A stretch of DNA of 64,000 nucleotides from Pseudomonas fluorescens (GCF_000730425.1 NZ_CP008896.1:496001-560000); one strand, 5' to 3'; shown: positions 1 to 9,683, counted from the first letter of the stretch. The notes: generated by a model not told the origin, from the letters alone. Program-made: numbers and translations.

Positions 1-399
1 GTGCGTCATGATCAACAGGGCACCTGGATTACTGTATTGCGTGGCTTGGTTGACGTGAGTTCGCCGCGCGCGCCGTCATCGATGGCGGTGGCGGCGGGGT
101 GGCAGACCCGGGTGGATCGCCAGGGGGTGAGTGCACCACGGCCAACCGATGGGTTTCTGGCCCAGGCCTGGTTGCGTGGGATTCTGCCTGCCGAGCGGAT
201 GCGCCTGGATGTGCTGTTGGCCGAACTTTCCCGTTACCGCCCGGGCGTCTTGCGATGCAGTGAGCAGGTGGCGGCATTGCGCGTGACCGGTAGCTTCCAG
301 CTGGACGACACCGACGCTGCGCTGGCATTGGTGGCCCATGCGCTACCAGTGCGCATCGAACGTCGGACCCGCTATTGGGTGACTGTGGTGCCGGTCTGA
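1..399 (+). CDS. FecR-type anti-sigma/signal-transduction protein, 3' part
   Basis: The window opens inside this gene, so the GTG at base 1 is probably not its start. The visible 132 residues match the periplasmic C-terminal part of FecR-family proteins: the stretch ending LALVAHALPVRIERRTRYW has the typical short STN-like tail. FecR proteins pass a signal from a TonB receptor to an ECF sigma factor in the inner membrane. The next gene, 96 bases downstream on the same strand, is a TonB receptor with a signalling domain, which is the normal partner. The sigma factor gene would lie left of the window. Confidence 0.8.
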   Translation: MRHDQQGTWITVLRGLVDVSSPRAPSSMAVAAGWQTRVDRQGVSAPRPTDGFLAQAWLRGILPAERMRLDVLLAELSRYRPGVLRCSEQVAALRVTGSFQLDDTDAALALVAHALPVRIERRTRYWVTVVPV

Positions 400-495
400 A
401 ATTTTTTTACTCCCCCGCCGTAGTTTTTCAAAACTCGCTTGGCCTATGGGAATAACCCACCGAAACAGGTGGGCCTTCACCTCTAGGAGCCCTGC

Positions 496-3333
496 ATGAT
501 TTCTCCCGCAAGTGTCTTGCGCACCCGCACATTGGGTCTGCTGTTACTCAGCCTGCAACCGCTGTACAGCACGGCGGTTTTCGCCCAGGCCGAGCGCCAG
601 CCCTACAGCATTGACGCCGGCCCCCTGGACCAGGCGCTCTCGCGTTTCGGCGTACAGGCAGGTATCAGCATGGCAGGCAGTTCGACGCTCACGGCGGGCA
701 AGCGCAGTAGCGGCCTGCACGGGAATTTCACAGCCGAAGCCGGGCTGGCGCGGTTGTTGGCGGGCACGGGGCTGAGCTTCCAGCGCCAGGTCGATGGCAG
801 CTTTGAACTGCATCCGGCGACCAGTGCGCTAGTGCTGCCGTCGCAGAAAGTCCTCGGCGAGGACCTTGAGAAGAAAGCCGTCTACTCGGCCCCGCGTTCG
901 TCCGTTTATATCTCTTCGGAAGAAGTGCAGCGCTTTGGCGTGATTTCCGCCGGCGACGTGCTCAAGGGCCAGCCTGGGGTACAGGTAGGGGACAGCCGCA
1001 ATGGTGGTGGCCTGGATGTGAATATCCGCGGGATCCAGGGGCAAAGCCGGGTGGCGGTCACGGTGGACGGCTCGCAGCAGGCGCTGGATGTCTATCGCGG
1101 CTATGCCGGTACGCAACAGCGTAGTTACATCGACCCTGACCTGATCAGCGATGTGTCCATCGACAAAGGCCCCAGCCTGGCCTCCAGTGCCATCGGCGGC
1201 ACCGTGGCGATCCGCACCCTGGGGGTCGATGACATCCTGCGCGATGGCAAGAACGTAGGCCTGCGCCTGAAGGGCGATCTGTGGAACAACGGCGTCGCGC
1301 CGGCCTCGCGCAACAGCCACTCGACCACCGAAGACCTGTATGCCGAGCCGCACCGGAGCCGTGGCGGGTTGTTCGGTTCTGATTCGCAGTCTGGCAGTGC
1401 CGCGTTTGCCTATACCCATGAAATGTTTGATGTGGTGGCTGCCTACGCCCACCGCAACCAAGGCAACTATTTCTCCGGCAAGCACGGTCAGGATCGCTAC
1501 CGGACCTTTGACCGCTATGGCAGCGAAAACATGACCGTGGCCACCACCTACAACGCCGGCGAAGAAGTGTTGAACTCCTCGGCAGAGACCGAATCGATCC
1601 TGCTCAAGACCACCCTGCGCCCGGCCGATGGCCACACCTTCGACTTCGGTTACAGCCGATACGATGGGCGCATGGGTGAGATCATGCCGTCGGACATCTT
1701 CCGTTTCGGCACCGGCGGCATCTACCAGTATCCACGCGGGCGTACCCAGATCGACACCTACACCGCCCGGCACCACTATCTGCCGACGGGCAATATGCTG
1801 GTGGACCTGACCACCAACCTGTGGATGACCGATGCCAAGACCAGCCAGTTGACCTCGGTGCTGGCGCCCACCTCCCAGGCCTATCGTTCGGACCGCAACT
1901 GGACCCGTCAGGACAACCGGCGCATCGGTGGCGACCTGACCAACATCTCGCGTTTTGACACGCAATATGGTGACTTCAAGATGGACCTGGGGGGCTCGTT
2001 CCAGATCGAGGAACTGCAGCCGCAAAAGAGCGTGGTCACCACGCAGCACGATATCAATGCCAACCGCAGCCTGCGTGACGGTTCGCGCAAGGAGTTCAGC
2101 CTCAACGGCAAGCTGGAGTACAAGCCCGTTGACGAACTGACGTTGTGGGGCGGCGGGCGCTATACCTACTACCGCACCAAGGACCATGTGCCACGTGCCA
2201 CCGCCCAGCGCGAGGAGCGTGAAGCGCGCTATGTGAGCGTGATCAAACCGGGTAGCTACGGCCATATGCTGTGGTTCCCCGACGAAAACGGCCAATACAC
2301 CGACGCCACGGACCCGCGCCTGAACAACGGGATCGTGTTCAGCGACACCAACCACCCATTCGAGGGCCCGCGCTACAACGACTATGGCGGCATTGGCACG
2401 CGGGTCTACCCCTCGCAGGTCGGCGAAGTGGTCACCGGCTACACCTATTCGGGCAAGCACAGTAACAGCAAGGGCGCCTTTTCACCGGCCATTGGCATCA
2501 ACTATGAAGTAGCGCCTGACACCTTTGTCTACGCCTCGTACACCCAGGGCCTGCGCATGCCTTCGTTGTTTGAAACCAGCCAGGGCACGTTACAGACCAT
2601 GCCCGGCAAGAGCTTGAAACCCGAGCGTTCGAGCAACTGGGAAATCGGCGCGAGCACGATGCAAAAAGGCCTGCTGGTGGACAACGACTCGGCGGCGATC
2701 AAGCTGGCGTACTTCAACAACACCATCAAGAACTACGTGACCCGTTATTACGACCCGAGCCCTGGCCTGATGGGCCTGATGAGCTTCAGCAATACCGACA
2801 GTTTCAAGACCAGCGGCCTGGAACTGCAATCGAAATACGATGCCGGCTGGGTATTTGCCGACCTGTCGTCGACCTACTACCTGAAGACCGAAACCTGCGA
2901 CTCGGCCTTCGCCGCGCGCCTGCGGGCCAGTTCCAGCCGCTGGCAGAAAACTGACAACACCCCCAACTGCACACCGGGCAGCTTCATGGGCTCGTACACC
3001 AACACCCAAAACCCGCCACGGGTGGCCGGCAACCTGACCACGGGCCTGCGTTTCCTTGACCAGAGCCTGACGGTCGGCGGGCGCTTGACCTACACCTCGG
3101 GCCCGACCGTCACTGCCGACAAGCCCTGGCAAACCGGCGCCACCACGCCGCAGTTGGTCTATCGCGAAGTGGCACTGGTGGACCTGTTCCTCAACTACAA
3201 ATGGCAGGACCACACCAAGTTCAACGTGTCGCTGGATAACCTGACCAATCGTTACTACCTGGACCCGCTGGCCCAGAGTTTCATGCCGGCACCGGGGCGT
3301 ACGCTACGCATGGGGGTGGTCACCCAATTCTGA
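496..3333 (+). CDS. TonB-dependent receptor with N-terminal signalling (STN) domain, heme/hemoglobin-receptor-like
   Basis: A 945-residue outer-membrane receptor. The signal peptide ends near VFAQA (about residue 31). The STN domain covers about 35-105 (QPYSIDAGPLDQALSRFGVQ), the plug about 130-245, and the 22-strand barrel the rest, ending in the aromatic terminus VVTQF. The STN domain and the FecR-type gene just upstream indicate cell-surface signalling control. Overall it resembles the hemoglobin/transferrin/lactoferrin receptor family (HxuA/HasR type). However, the FRAP-like box reads LRMP, the NPNL-like box reads GKSLKPE, and no histidine lies between them, so heme as substrate is uncertain. 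SD AGGAG lies 8 bases before the ATG. The 3' end overlaps the convergent regulator gene by 14 bases. Confidence 0.88.
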   Translation: MISPASVLRTRTLGLLLLSLQPLYSTAVFAQAERQPYSIDAGPLDQALSRFGVQAGISMAGSSTLTAGKRSSGLHGNFTAEAGLARLLAGTGLSFQRQVDGSFELHPATSALVLPSQKVLGEDLEKKAVYSAPRSSVYISSEEVQRFGVISAGDVLKGQPGVQVGDSRNGGGLDVNIRGIQGQSRVAVTVDGSQQALDVYRGYAGTQQRSYIDPDLISDVSIDKGPSLASSAIGGTVAIRTLGVDDILRDGKNVGLRLKGDLWNNGVAPASRNSHSTTEDLYAEPHRSRGGLFGSDSQSGSAAFAYTHEMFDVVAAYAHRNQGNYFSGKHGQDRYRTFDRYGSENMTVATTYNAGEEVLNSSAETESILLKTTLRPADGHTFDFGYSRYDGRMGEIMPSDIFRFGTGGIYQYPRGRTQIDTYTARHHYLPTGNMLVDLTTNLWMTDAKTSQLTSVLAPTSQAYRSDRNWTRQDNRRIGGDLTNISRFDTQYGDFKMDLGGSFQIEELQPQKSVVTTQHDINANRSLRDGSRKEFSLNGKLEYKPVDELTLWGGGRYTYYRTKDHVPRATAQREEREARYVSVIKPGSYGHMLWFPDENGQYTDATDPRLNNGIVFSDTNHPFEGPRYNDYGGIGTRVYPSQVGEVVTGYTYSGKHSNSKGAFSPAIGINYEVAPDTFVYASYTQGLRMPSLFETSQGTLQTMPGKSLKPERSSNWEIGASTMQKGLLVDNDSAAIKLAYFNNTIKNYVTRYYDPSPGLMGLMSFSNTDSFKTSGLELQSKYDAGWVFADLSSTYYLKTETCDSAFAARLRASSSRWQKTDNTPNCTPGSFMGSYTNTQNPPRVAGNLTTGLRFLDQSLTVGGRLTYTSGPTVTADKPWQTGATTPQLVYREVALVDLFLNYKWQDHTKFNVSLDNLTNRYYLDPLAQSFMPAPGRTLRMGVVTQF

Positions 3334-4153
3334 CTGCAGGCGCCGGCAGGTCCAGGGATTGTTCGTAGGCTGCGGTCATGACTTGCCACGTGTGGGGGTT
3401 GGCCGGGATCAGATGCTCGATGCGCAATGAGGTGACGGTGATGTCCTGGGGCATGCCGAAAGTGGTGAAAGTGGACATGAAATCCAGTTCGCCATGCCGC
3501 GAGTGGATGCGCGTCAGCACCAGTGGCGGCAGCTCATTGGCCAGGGGCGTCGAGCCCTGCGGCACTGGCAGGCTTTCCAGCAGCGTGGCCAGGGTCGGGT
3601 TGCCCAATGCTTCGCGGGCAGCCCGCTGCCAGGCGAGATTGCGGATTTCGTCGGCATTGAGCAAGTGGTCGCCCAGGCCACCCGGTTGCAGCAGGGTCGT
3701 CAGCAGGTTCAGGCCCTGTGCAGCCTCTGGCGCCAAACCCACCAGATCAAACAGGACCTGGGTGCTGGCGTTGGCCGCGAGCACTTCCCACTGGCTACCG
3801 AGCACGATGGCCGGTGCCGGGTTGTTGGCCTTCAGCACATGGTTGATAGCCTCCCGAATGGCGTCCATCGCCGGTGCAGTCAGTGGCGTGGCCTCATAGC
3901 GTGGGGCGTAGCCGGCCGCGAGGAACAGGCTGTTGCAGTGTTCCAGCGGCACGTCGAGGACGCTGAGCAGGTTGTGCAACGTGCCGGGGCTGGCCTTGGC
4001 GCGGCCGGTTTCGATACAGCTCAAATGGCGTTGGGAAACACCACTGATCAGCGCCAGTTCCAACTGGCTCAACTTCGCCTGGCGGCGCAACAGCCGTAAT
4101 TGTGTGCCTGCGTCGGTATCGGGTGTGGCTCGGGGGAAAGGTGGACGGCTCAT
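3320..4153 (-). CDS. XRE-family transcriptional regulator with MmyB-type ligand-binding domain
   Basis: A 277-residue cytoplasmic regulator. An N-terminal XRE helix-turn-helix (about residues 18-72, LSQLELALISGVSQRHLSCI) is followed by the MmyB-like PAS-fold domain (about 105-265, containing VLGSQWEVLAANAS). Family members bind DNA as dimers and are thought to sense small, possibly lipid-like, ligands; the ligand is unknown here. It is convergent with the TonB receptor and divergent from the small membrane-protein pair at 4266, which it may regulate (inference only). Confidence 0.85.
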   Translation of the reverse strand: MSRPPFPRATPDTDAGTQLRLLRRQAKLSQLELALISGVSQRHLSCIETGRAKASPGTLHNLLSVLDVPLEHCNSLFLAAGYAPRYEATPLTAPAMDAIREAINHVLKANNPAPAIVLGSQWEVLAANASTQVLFDLVGLAPEAAQGLNLLTTLLQPGGLGDHLLNADEIRNLAWQRAAREALGNPTLATLLESLPVPQGSTPLANELPPLVLTRIHSRHGELDFMSTFTTFGMPQDITVTSLRIEHLIPANPHTWQVMTAAYEQSLDLPAPAVRIG

Positions 4154-4265
4154 GGGTTGACTCTGGCAGGGCGGGGCGGGTGGCGTCCATGACCTTGCAG
4201 GTCATTGAGATGGCGGCGACGTTATCACTAATCTGCGGCTTGCCCAATCCTGCACGGTGGACCCT

Positions 4266-4577
4266 ATGCACAGACCCTATATCGCCCTTGCCAGCCTGTT
4301 GGCGTTTTCCCTCTACACCCTGGGCACCCTGCTCTGGGCCGAGCAGTCGCTTTTGGCGTTCGGCCTTGAGCTGTTATCCAGGCCCGACACTGCCCAGGTG
4401 GTGATCGACCTGTATCTGATGGCGGCCCTGGCGTGTGTGTGGATGTACCACGACACTCGCGCCAAGGGCCGGTCAGTGGCCAGTGTGTTGCCTTACTGGC
4501 TGTTGACGGCGGTTTTCGTCTCGGCAGGCCCGCTGTTGTATCTGGTGGTCAACGGCTTTGCCAGGGAGCGGCAATGA
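4266..4577 (+). CDS. DUF2834-like small membrane protein
   Basis: About 103 residues with three hydrophobic segments (ALASLLAFSLYTLGTLLW, VIDLYLMAALACVWMY, WLLTAVFVSAGPLLYLVV), matching the small DUF2834 membrane family of unknown function. An in-frame GTG at 4257 is also possible, but the ATG at 4266 has GGTGGA five bases upstream and is preferred. It overlaps the following MAPEG gene by ATGA, so the two are probably translationally coupled. Confidence 0.7.
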   Translation: MHRPYIALASLLAFSLYTLGTLLWAEQSLLAFGLELLSRPDTAQVVIDLYLMAALACVWMYHDTRAKGRSVASVLPYWLLTAVFVSAGPLLYLVVNGFARERQ

Positions 4578-5011
4578 ACAGCCTCCTGCTTATGTTCGCC
4601 CTGTGTGTACTGGTGCTGTTCATCAAGATGCTGGCGATCTCCTGTTACCAGGGTTTTTTCCGCCTCAGGCACCGTGCGTTCACCAATCCTGAAGATGCCG
4701 GTTTCTTCCAGCGCCAGGCCAATGCCCAGGAACTCCTGCCTGTCAGCCGGGCGGCGAAAGCCTGGGCCAATGATCTGGAAAACATTCCCTTGTTTTTTGC
4801 CCTTGGCGGGTTGTGCCTGGCGCTGGATACCCGTGGGGTTGCGACCGCCTGGCTGTTTGGCCTGTTCACCGTCGCGCGGGTGATGCATACCTTGATGTAT
4901 CTGAGCGGTCGCCAACCCTGGCGCACCCTGGCCTATGGCATTGGCCTGGCGTGCCTGTTGGGACTGGCGGGGTTGATCGGCGCGGCGCTGTTGCCCGTTC
5001 CGATAGGGTAA
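4574..5011 (+). CDS. MAPEG-family membrane protein
   Basis: 145 residues with four predicted membrane helices and the MAPEG-like core RLRHRAFTNPEDAGFF followed by AQELLPVSRAAKAWANDLEN and IPLFFALGGL. MAPEG proteins include glutathione-dependent membrane enzymes; the bacterial members are mostly uncharacterised. The start ATG overlaps the stop of the upstream DUF2834 gene and follows GGGAGCGGCA, a plausible SD. Longer upstream readings in this frame overlap the previous gene and were not used. Confidence 0.75.
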   Translation: MNSLLLMFALCVLVLFIKMLAISCYQGFFRLRHRAFTNPEDAGFFQRQANAQELLPVSRAAKAWANDLENIPLFFALGGLCLALDTRGVATAWLFGLFTVARVMHTLMYLSGRQPWRTLAYGIGLACLLGLAGLIGAALLPVPIG

Positions 5012-5222
5012 GGGGGGCTCGGCGAGCCGGGCGTGGTCCTGCGTTCACTACAAACCCTGGCGTGTCGAATCTGAAGAATTCTCTCGAGCGTTACAGGCCT
5101 GTGGCGGATTTGCTGGGGTACAGGCCGGTCGGTGAAACCACCCTCGCTGGCCGATCTTGGCGTTATAGGCGCCAGGGACTATTGTTGGTTGTCTGGCGCA
5201 CAGCCCATAGGAGGGCGATACC

Positions 5223-5951
5223 ATGAACACCAGTGCTCTACTGGAACAACTGCTTCGTGCAGGTCAAGCCTCGATGTCGCAGCAAGGCGGTTCGGCCGCA
5301 CCGCAGGGCGGCGCGGGAGGGCTCGGTGGGTTGGGCGGCCTGCTCGGTGGCTTGCTCCGGGGCGGCGGCGCAACCTCTGCGTCCGGTGGCGGCCTGGGCG
5401 ATCTGCTCGGTGGCCTGGGTGGCATGTTGGGTAAAACCCAGGCGGGCGGATCAACCCCGGCGCGTGGCGGTGGCACCAACTACGCGGCCCTGGCGTCATT
5501 GGGGATGATGGCGTTCCAGGCGTATCAAGCCTGGCAAAGCCAGCAGGCCTCGGCGCCGCAACAGGCCTTGCAGACGGTCGATCAACTTTCCGGCTCCGAC
5601 GTCGAGGCCCATAGCCACGCGGTACTGCGCGCATTGATCGCGGCGGCCAAGGCGGATGGTCGGATCGACGACAATGAAAAGGCCTTGATCTCCCAGGAGA
5701 TCGGGCGCCACACCGACGATCCAGACTTGCAGCAATGGCTTGATGCGCAAGTCGCCAAGCCGCTGGATGCGGCGGATTTTGCCGAGTATGCCAATGACCC
5801 GGCCGTGGCCGCCGAGGTCTACCTGGCCAGCGTGATGCTGGTGGACGACCAGCAGGACGCCGAGCGCAACTACCTGGATGAACTGGCGGGTGCGCTGGGT
5901 ATCGAGCCTGAGTTGCAACTGCACCTCGAACAGCAAGCCAAACCGGCCTGA
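5223..5951 (+). CDS. DUF533 (YebE-like/TerB-fold) protein
   Basis: 242 residues. The first ~85 are a low-complexity Gly/Leu-rich stretch (repeats of GGLGGLLGG), then a possible membrane-associated segment, then a helical DUF533/TerB-like domain (about 115-235) with VLRALIAAAKADGRIDDNEK, the acidic loop typical of the family. E. coli YebE is the best-known relative and is envelope-stress-responsive; the function is unknown. SD GGAGGG lies seven bases before the ATG. A strong hairpin follows the stop. Confidence 0.82.
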   Translation: MNTSALLEQLLRAGQASMSQQGGSAAPQGGAGGLGGLGGLLGGLLRGGGATSASGGGLGDLLGGLGGMLGKTQAGGSTPARGGGTNYAALASLGMMAFQAYQAWQSQQASAPQQALQTVDQLSGSDVEAHSHAVLRALIAAAKADGRIDDNEKALISQEIGRHTDDPDLQQWLDAQVAKPLDAADFAEYANDPAVAAEVYLASVMLVDDQQDAERNYLDELAGALGIEPELQLHLEQQAKPA

Positions 5952-5964
5952 TACCCGCTACCCA

Positions 5965-6001
5965 TGTAGGCGCTGCCTCGCCGGGCGAGACAGCGCCTAC
6001 A
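5965..6001. terminator. Near-perfect inverted repeat between convergent genes
   Basis: TGTAGGCGCTG at 5965-5975 pairs with CAGCGCCTACA at 5991-6001, and the inner CTCG/CGAG extends the stem. It sits between the convergent DUF533 and outer-membrane-protein genes. It may act as a bidirectional transcription barrier; its end sequence also resembles diverged REP units. There is no T-run, so intrinsic termination is not certain. Confidence 0.55.
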
Positions 6002-6013
6002 GTTGGTCTGGTT

Positions 6014-6742
6014 TCAGAATCGCAGGGTTGCCCCTGTCGTCAGCCATCGGTCGTGATCCCCTGTCAGGTTGCGCCCCACCACCAGGTCCACATCCACCTG
6101 CTTGCCCAGATGCACGCGCGGGCCTGCCTGCCAGGCCTGGTCGCCGCGTTGCTGGCCGTAACGCTCTGCCAACAGTGTCAGTGAGTCCGCCAGGTGATAT
6201 TCCACGCCCGTGCCCCAGGTCAGCCGGTGGTGTTGTTCACCATCGTCATAGGCATGGGTCCAGCCGGTATTGAGGTTCAAGCGCAGTGCCTCAAACGGTT
6301 GCCAGGTCAACGGCAGCCCCAGGTCCGCGCCGTCGAATGGGTGCCGGCGGTCCACTGCGATGTGCGCAGCCGCAGCCCAGGCGATCTCTACGCCTGCATC
6401 CTGCCACACCCACAATGAACCCTTGAGTTGTGGACTGAGTTGGGTGTGCTCCGGGTCATCCTCGATGGCAGCGCCCCATTGCAGGCTGGGCATTGTTCTG
6501 GAGGTACAGGCAGCAGAGAGGGTGGCGTGCTGTGTGGAACGGGTATAGCCGCCGTCGACATTGCATTCGCCGGAGGCGTTGATCGCGCCATCCTCTACCA
6601 CGTAGGAACCGCCTGCGGCAAAAGCCTTGGACACCAGGCCGACCGCCAGGGTCGTGCCGATAAAAATCAGGTTGCGGCGCAGCGCTCGTTGCCGCGACGC
6701 CGGCAGCCACTCGAAGGCTGCAAGGAAGGTGTGTTTGTGCAT
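6014..6742 (-). CDS. Putative outer-membrane beta-barrel protein
   Basis: 242 residues. A long N-terminal basic region and hydrophobic segment (IFIGTTLAVGLVSKAFA) look like an extended signal peptide cleaved near residue 43. The mature part alternates polar and aromatic/hydrophobic residues in short strands and ends TTGATLRF with a C-terminal Phe, as in outer-membrane barrels. Two cysteines near the mature N-terminus (GECNV, SAACTS) could form a disulfide. No family recognised. It lies just downstream of mgtA on the same strand, separated by a REP-like element. Confidence 0.6.
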   Translation of the reverse strand: MHKHTFLAAFEWLPASRQRALRRNLIFIGTTLAVGLVSKAFAAGGSYVVEDGAINASGECNVDGGYTRSTQHATLSAACTSRTMPSLQWGAAIEDDPEHTQLSPQLKGSLWVWQDAGVEIAWAAAAHIAVDRRHPFDGADLGLPLTWQPFEALRLNLNTGWTHAYDDGEQHHRLTWGTGVEYHLADSLTLLAERYGQQRGDQAWQAGPRVHLGKQVDVDLVVGRNLTGDHDRWLTTGATLRF

Positions 6743-6783
6743 GGGGTCATGCTCCCAATGAGCGAGTTATCGGTCGCGAGTCT

Positions 6784-6866
6784 GTAGGCGCTGGCTTGTC
6801 AGCGAAAAAGCCGAGAGCGACGCGGAGCACCAGGCACCCCGCATCGCCGGCAAGCCGGCTCCTGCC
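6784..6866. repeat. Diverged REP pair (BIME-like)
   Basis: A left unit beginning GTAGGCGCTGGCTTGTCAGC and a right inverted unit TCGCCGGCAAGCCGGCTCC face each other between mgtA and the outer-membrane-protein gene. This matches the extragenic REP organisation of fluorescent pseudomonads. The left copy is decayed. Confidence 0.7.
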
Positions 6867-6868
6867 GG

Positions 6869-9583
6869 TCAGTACCATTGCTTGAAGCGGCGGATGTAGA
6901 GGGTCTTCATCAGTTGCGCTACGCAGCAGTAGGCGAGCAAGGTGCCGACCAGCCATGGGAAATACGCCCAAGGCAGTGGTTGCAGGCCCACGATCGTGCC
7001 CAGGGGCGAGAAGGGCACATAGATCCCCAGTGCGATGACCAGGCCGGTCATCAACAATACCGGCCAGGCGGCGGTGCTCTGGAAGAATGGGATCTTGCGG
7101 GTGCGCAGCATATGCACCACCAGGGTCTGCGAGAGCAGCCCTTCGACAAACCAGCCGGACTGGAACAGGGTCTGCATTTCCACGCTATTGGCCGAGAACA
7201 CGTACCACATCAGGGCAAAGGTGGTGATGTCGAAGATCGACGAGGTCGGCCCGATCCAGATCATGAAGCGCCCGATATTCTGCGCATCCCACTTGCGTGG
7301 CTTGGCCAGGTACTCCTTGTCCATCTTGTCCCACGGCAGGGCCAGTTGAGAGATGTCGTACATCAGGTTTTGCAGCAGCAGATGGATCGCCAGCATCGGC
7401 ATGAAGGGAATGAATGCACTGGCCACCAGTACCGAGAACACGTTGCCGAAGTTGGAGCTGGCCGTCATGTTCAGGTACTTCATGATGTTGCCGAAGGTCT
7501 CGCGTCCTTTGAGCACCCCTTCTTCGAGGACCATCAGGCTCTTTTCCAGGAGGATGATGTCGGCCGATTCCTTGGCAATATCGGTCGCGCTGTCCACTGA
7601 GATGCCAACGTCGGCATCGCGCAGGGCGGGGGCATCGTTGATCCCATCGCCAAGGAAGCCCACGGTGTGTCCGTTGGACTGCAAGGCCTTGAGCACCCGT
7701 GATTTTTGCAGCGGGGTCAGCTTGGCGAACACGGTGCGTTGTTCGACCTGCTGCTTGAGAGTGGCATCGTCCATGGCTTCGATGTCCACGCCCAGCAGCG
7801 GCTCACCGGGTTCCAGGCCGACTTGGCGGCAGATGGTGCGGGTGACCACGGCGTTATCGCCAGTCAGCACTTTGACCGCGACACCGATCTCTTGCAGGGC
7901 GGCAATCGCCGGGCCGGCGGTTTCCTTCGGCGGATCGAGGAACGTCAGGAAACCGTGGATCACCAGGTTGCGTTCATCGGCGGGCGTGTATTGCTGGCGC
8001 GCCAGGGCCTGGGGAATGTTGCGGGTGGCAACCACCAGCACGCGGAAACCGTCCTCGTTGAACTCGTTGGCGGTGTTGAGCAACGCCTGGCAACGACGCT
8101 CATCCAGGGCCACGGCGCTATTGCCTTCCATGACATGGGTGGCGATAGCGAGCATTTCTTCTACGGCACCCTTGCACACCAGCAGGTGATCGCCATGGCT
8201 GTCTTTGACCACAATCGACAGGCGCCGGCGTACAAAGTCAAAGGGCAGTTCATCGACCTTGCTGTAGGCAAACGGCACCTGGAATGTGGGGTTGTGCTGG
8301 GAGAACGCAAGGACTGCCTGGTCCATCAGGTTCTTCATGCCGCTTTGGTGATGGCTGTTGAGCCAGGCCAGGGACAATACCTGGTCGTCCCGCTGGCCGA
8401 AGGCGTTGACGTGGTGTTCGAGGATGATTTTGTCCTGGGTCAGGGTGCCGGTCTTGTCGGTGCACAGCACGTCCATCGAGCCGAAGTTCTGGATCGCGTT
8501 GAGGCGCTTGACCACCACTTTGCGCTTGGCCATGGCATTCGCGCCCTTGGCCAGGTTGGCGCTGACGATCATCGGCAGCATTTCCGGGGTCAGGCCCACG
8601 GCCACTGCCAGGGCAAACAGGAAGGCGTCGCCCCAATCGCCCTTGGAAAAGCCATTGAGGAAAAACACGATGGGCACCATCACCAGCATGAAACGGATCA
8701 GCAGCCAGCTGACGCTGTTCACTCCGCGGTCGAAGGCAGTTTGCACCCGGGAGCCAACGATGGCCTTGGCCAGCGAGCCGAAGTAGGTACGCGGTCCGGT
8801 CGCCACCACCACCGCCTGGGCGCGGCCGCTGACGACGTTGGTGCCCATGAAGCAAATGTTGGGCAGGTCCAGCAGGTTGCTCTGGTCGGCGGCACTGAGG
8901 GTGGCGGATTTTTGCGTGACGTCGCCCAGGGTGTCGTACTTTTCTACCGGCAAGGCTTCCCCGGTCAGCACGGCCTGGCTGATAAACAGGTCACGGGACT
9001 CGATCAGCCGGATATCCGCCGGGATCATGTCACCGGCCGACAGTTGCACGATATCGCCCGCCACCAGGTCGCGCATCGGCACTTCGCGCAGGCTGGGGGT
9101 GGCGCCGACCTGCTCACGGCGCAGCACCGTGGCGGTGGTGCGTACCATGGCCTTGAGGGCTTCGGCGGACTTGGCCGAGCGGTGCTCCTGCCAGAAGCGC
9201 AGCAGGCTGCTCAGGGCGACCATGGTCATGATGATAATGACCTTGGTCAGGTCCACCTCTTCACCGGCGCGCAGCGGTAGCCAGTAGTCGGTGACAAAGC
9301 TGATCACCGCCAGGGTCAGTAGCACGTAGATAAAGGGGTTGTTCAGGGCCTGGAGAAACTGCACCAGCGCGTGGGGCGGCTTGTCATGGGCCACCTCGTT
9401 ATAGCCTTCGCGTTGCAGGCGGGCGCTGGCGTCCAGTTCGGTCAGGCCCTCCCTGGTTGCCCGGACGTTGGCCAGGGTGGCGGCCAGGCCGTTGCGCGCT
9501 TCGCGGGCAGCACGCATCGACAGTTTGCTGTCGTTGGCGGTGCTGTTCTTGTTTGGACGTTGCATGGTTTTTACGGCGCTCAT
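6869..9583 (-). CDS. mgtA: Magnesium-translocating P-type ATPase (P3B type)
   Basis: A 904-residue inner-membrane ATPase importing Mg2+. Visible: N-terminal cation-ATPase domain, TGEALPVEKYD actuator motif, the phosphorylation site DKTGTLTQ, the hinge LTGDNAVVTR and GDGINDAPALRDADVGISVD, plus hydrophobic pairs at the N- and C-terminal ends. The upstream ATG at 9604 would add MSAGVKT, but AGGAG at 9592-9596 fits the ATG at 9583. The adjacent leader contains palindromic AT-rich repeats. E. coli and Salmonella mgtA are induced by low Mg2+ through PhoPQ; whether that holds here cannot be seen. Confidence 0.93.
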   Translation of the reverse strand: MSAVKTMQRPNKNSTANDSKLSMRAAREARNGLAATLANVRATREGLTELDASARLQREGYNEVAHDKPPHALVQFLQALNNPFIYVLLTLAVISFVTDYWLPLRAGEEVDLTKVIIIMTMVALSSLLRFWQEHRSAKSAEALKAMVRTTATVLRREQVGATPSLREVPMRDLVAGDIVQLSAGDMIPADIRLIESRDLFISQAVLTGEALPVEKYDTLGDVTQKSATLSAADQSNLLDLPNICFMGTNVVSGRAQAVVVATGPRTYFGSLAKAIVGSRVQTAFDRGVNSVSWLLIRFMLVMVPIVFFLNGFSKGDWGDAFLFALAVAVGLTPEMLPMIVSANLAKGANAMAKRKVVVKRLNAIQNFGSMDVLCTDKTGTLTQDKIILEHHVNAFGQRDDQVLSLAWLNSHHQSGMKNLMDQAVLAFSQHNPTFQVPFAYSKVDELPFDFVRRRLSIVVKDSHGDHLLVCKGAVEEMLAIATHVMEGNSAVALDERRCQALLNTANEFNEDGFRVLVVATRNIPQALARQQYTPADERNLVIHGFLTFLDPPKETAGPAIAALQEIGVAVKVLTGDNAVVTRTICRQVGLEPGEPLLGVDIEAMDDATLKQQVEQRTVFAKLTPLQKSRVLKALQSNGHTVGFLGDGINDAPALRDADVGISVDSATDIAKESADIILLEKSLMVLEEGVLKGRETFGNIMKYLNMTASSNFGNVFSVLVASAFIPFMPMLAIHLLLQNLMYDISQLALPWDKMDKEYLAKPRKWDAQNIGRFMIWIGPTSSIFDITTFALMWYVFSANSVEMQTLFQSGWFVEGLLSQTLVVHMLRTRKIPFFQSTAAWPVLLMTGLVIALGIYVPFSPLGTIVGLQPLPWAYFPWLVGTLLAYCCVAQLMKTLYIRRFKQWY

Positions 9584-9683
9584 AGTTTTTACTCCTGCCG
9601 ACATACCCGTTACTGACCTGGCGAACAGGCGAACGGAAGCATGCCGAGTCGCAATTTTTGCGATCGGTTCTAATAACTTTAAA

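Noticed and set aside
829..2460. Long open frame antisense to the TonB receptor
   Set aside because: It mirrors the high-GC receptor gene. Its protein is Val/Ala/Gly/His-rich without a domain, the usual artefact of GC-rich codons.
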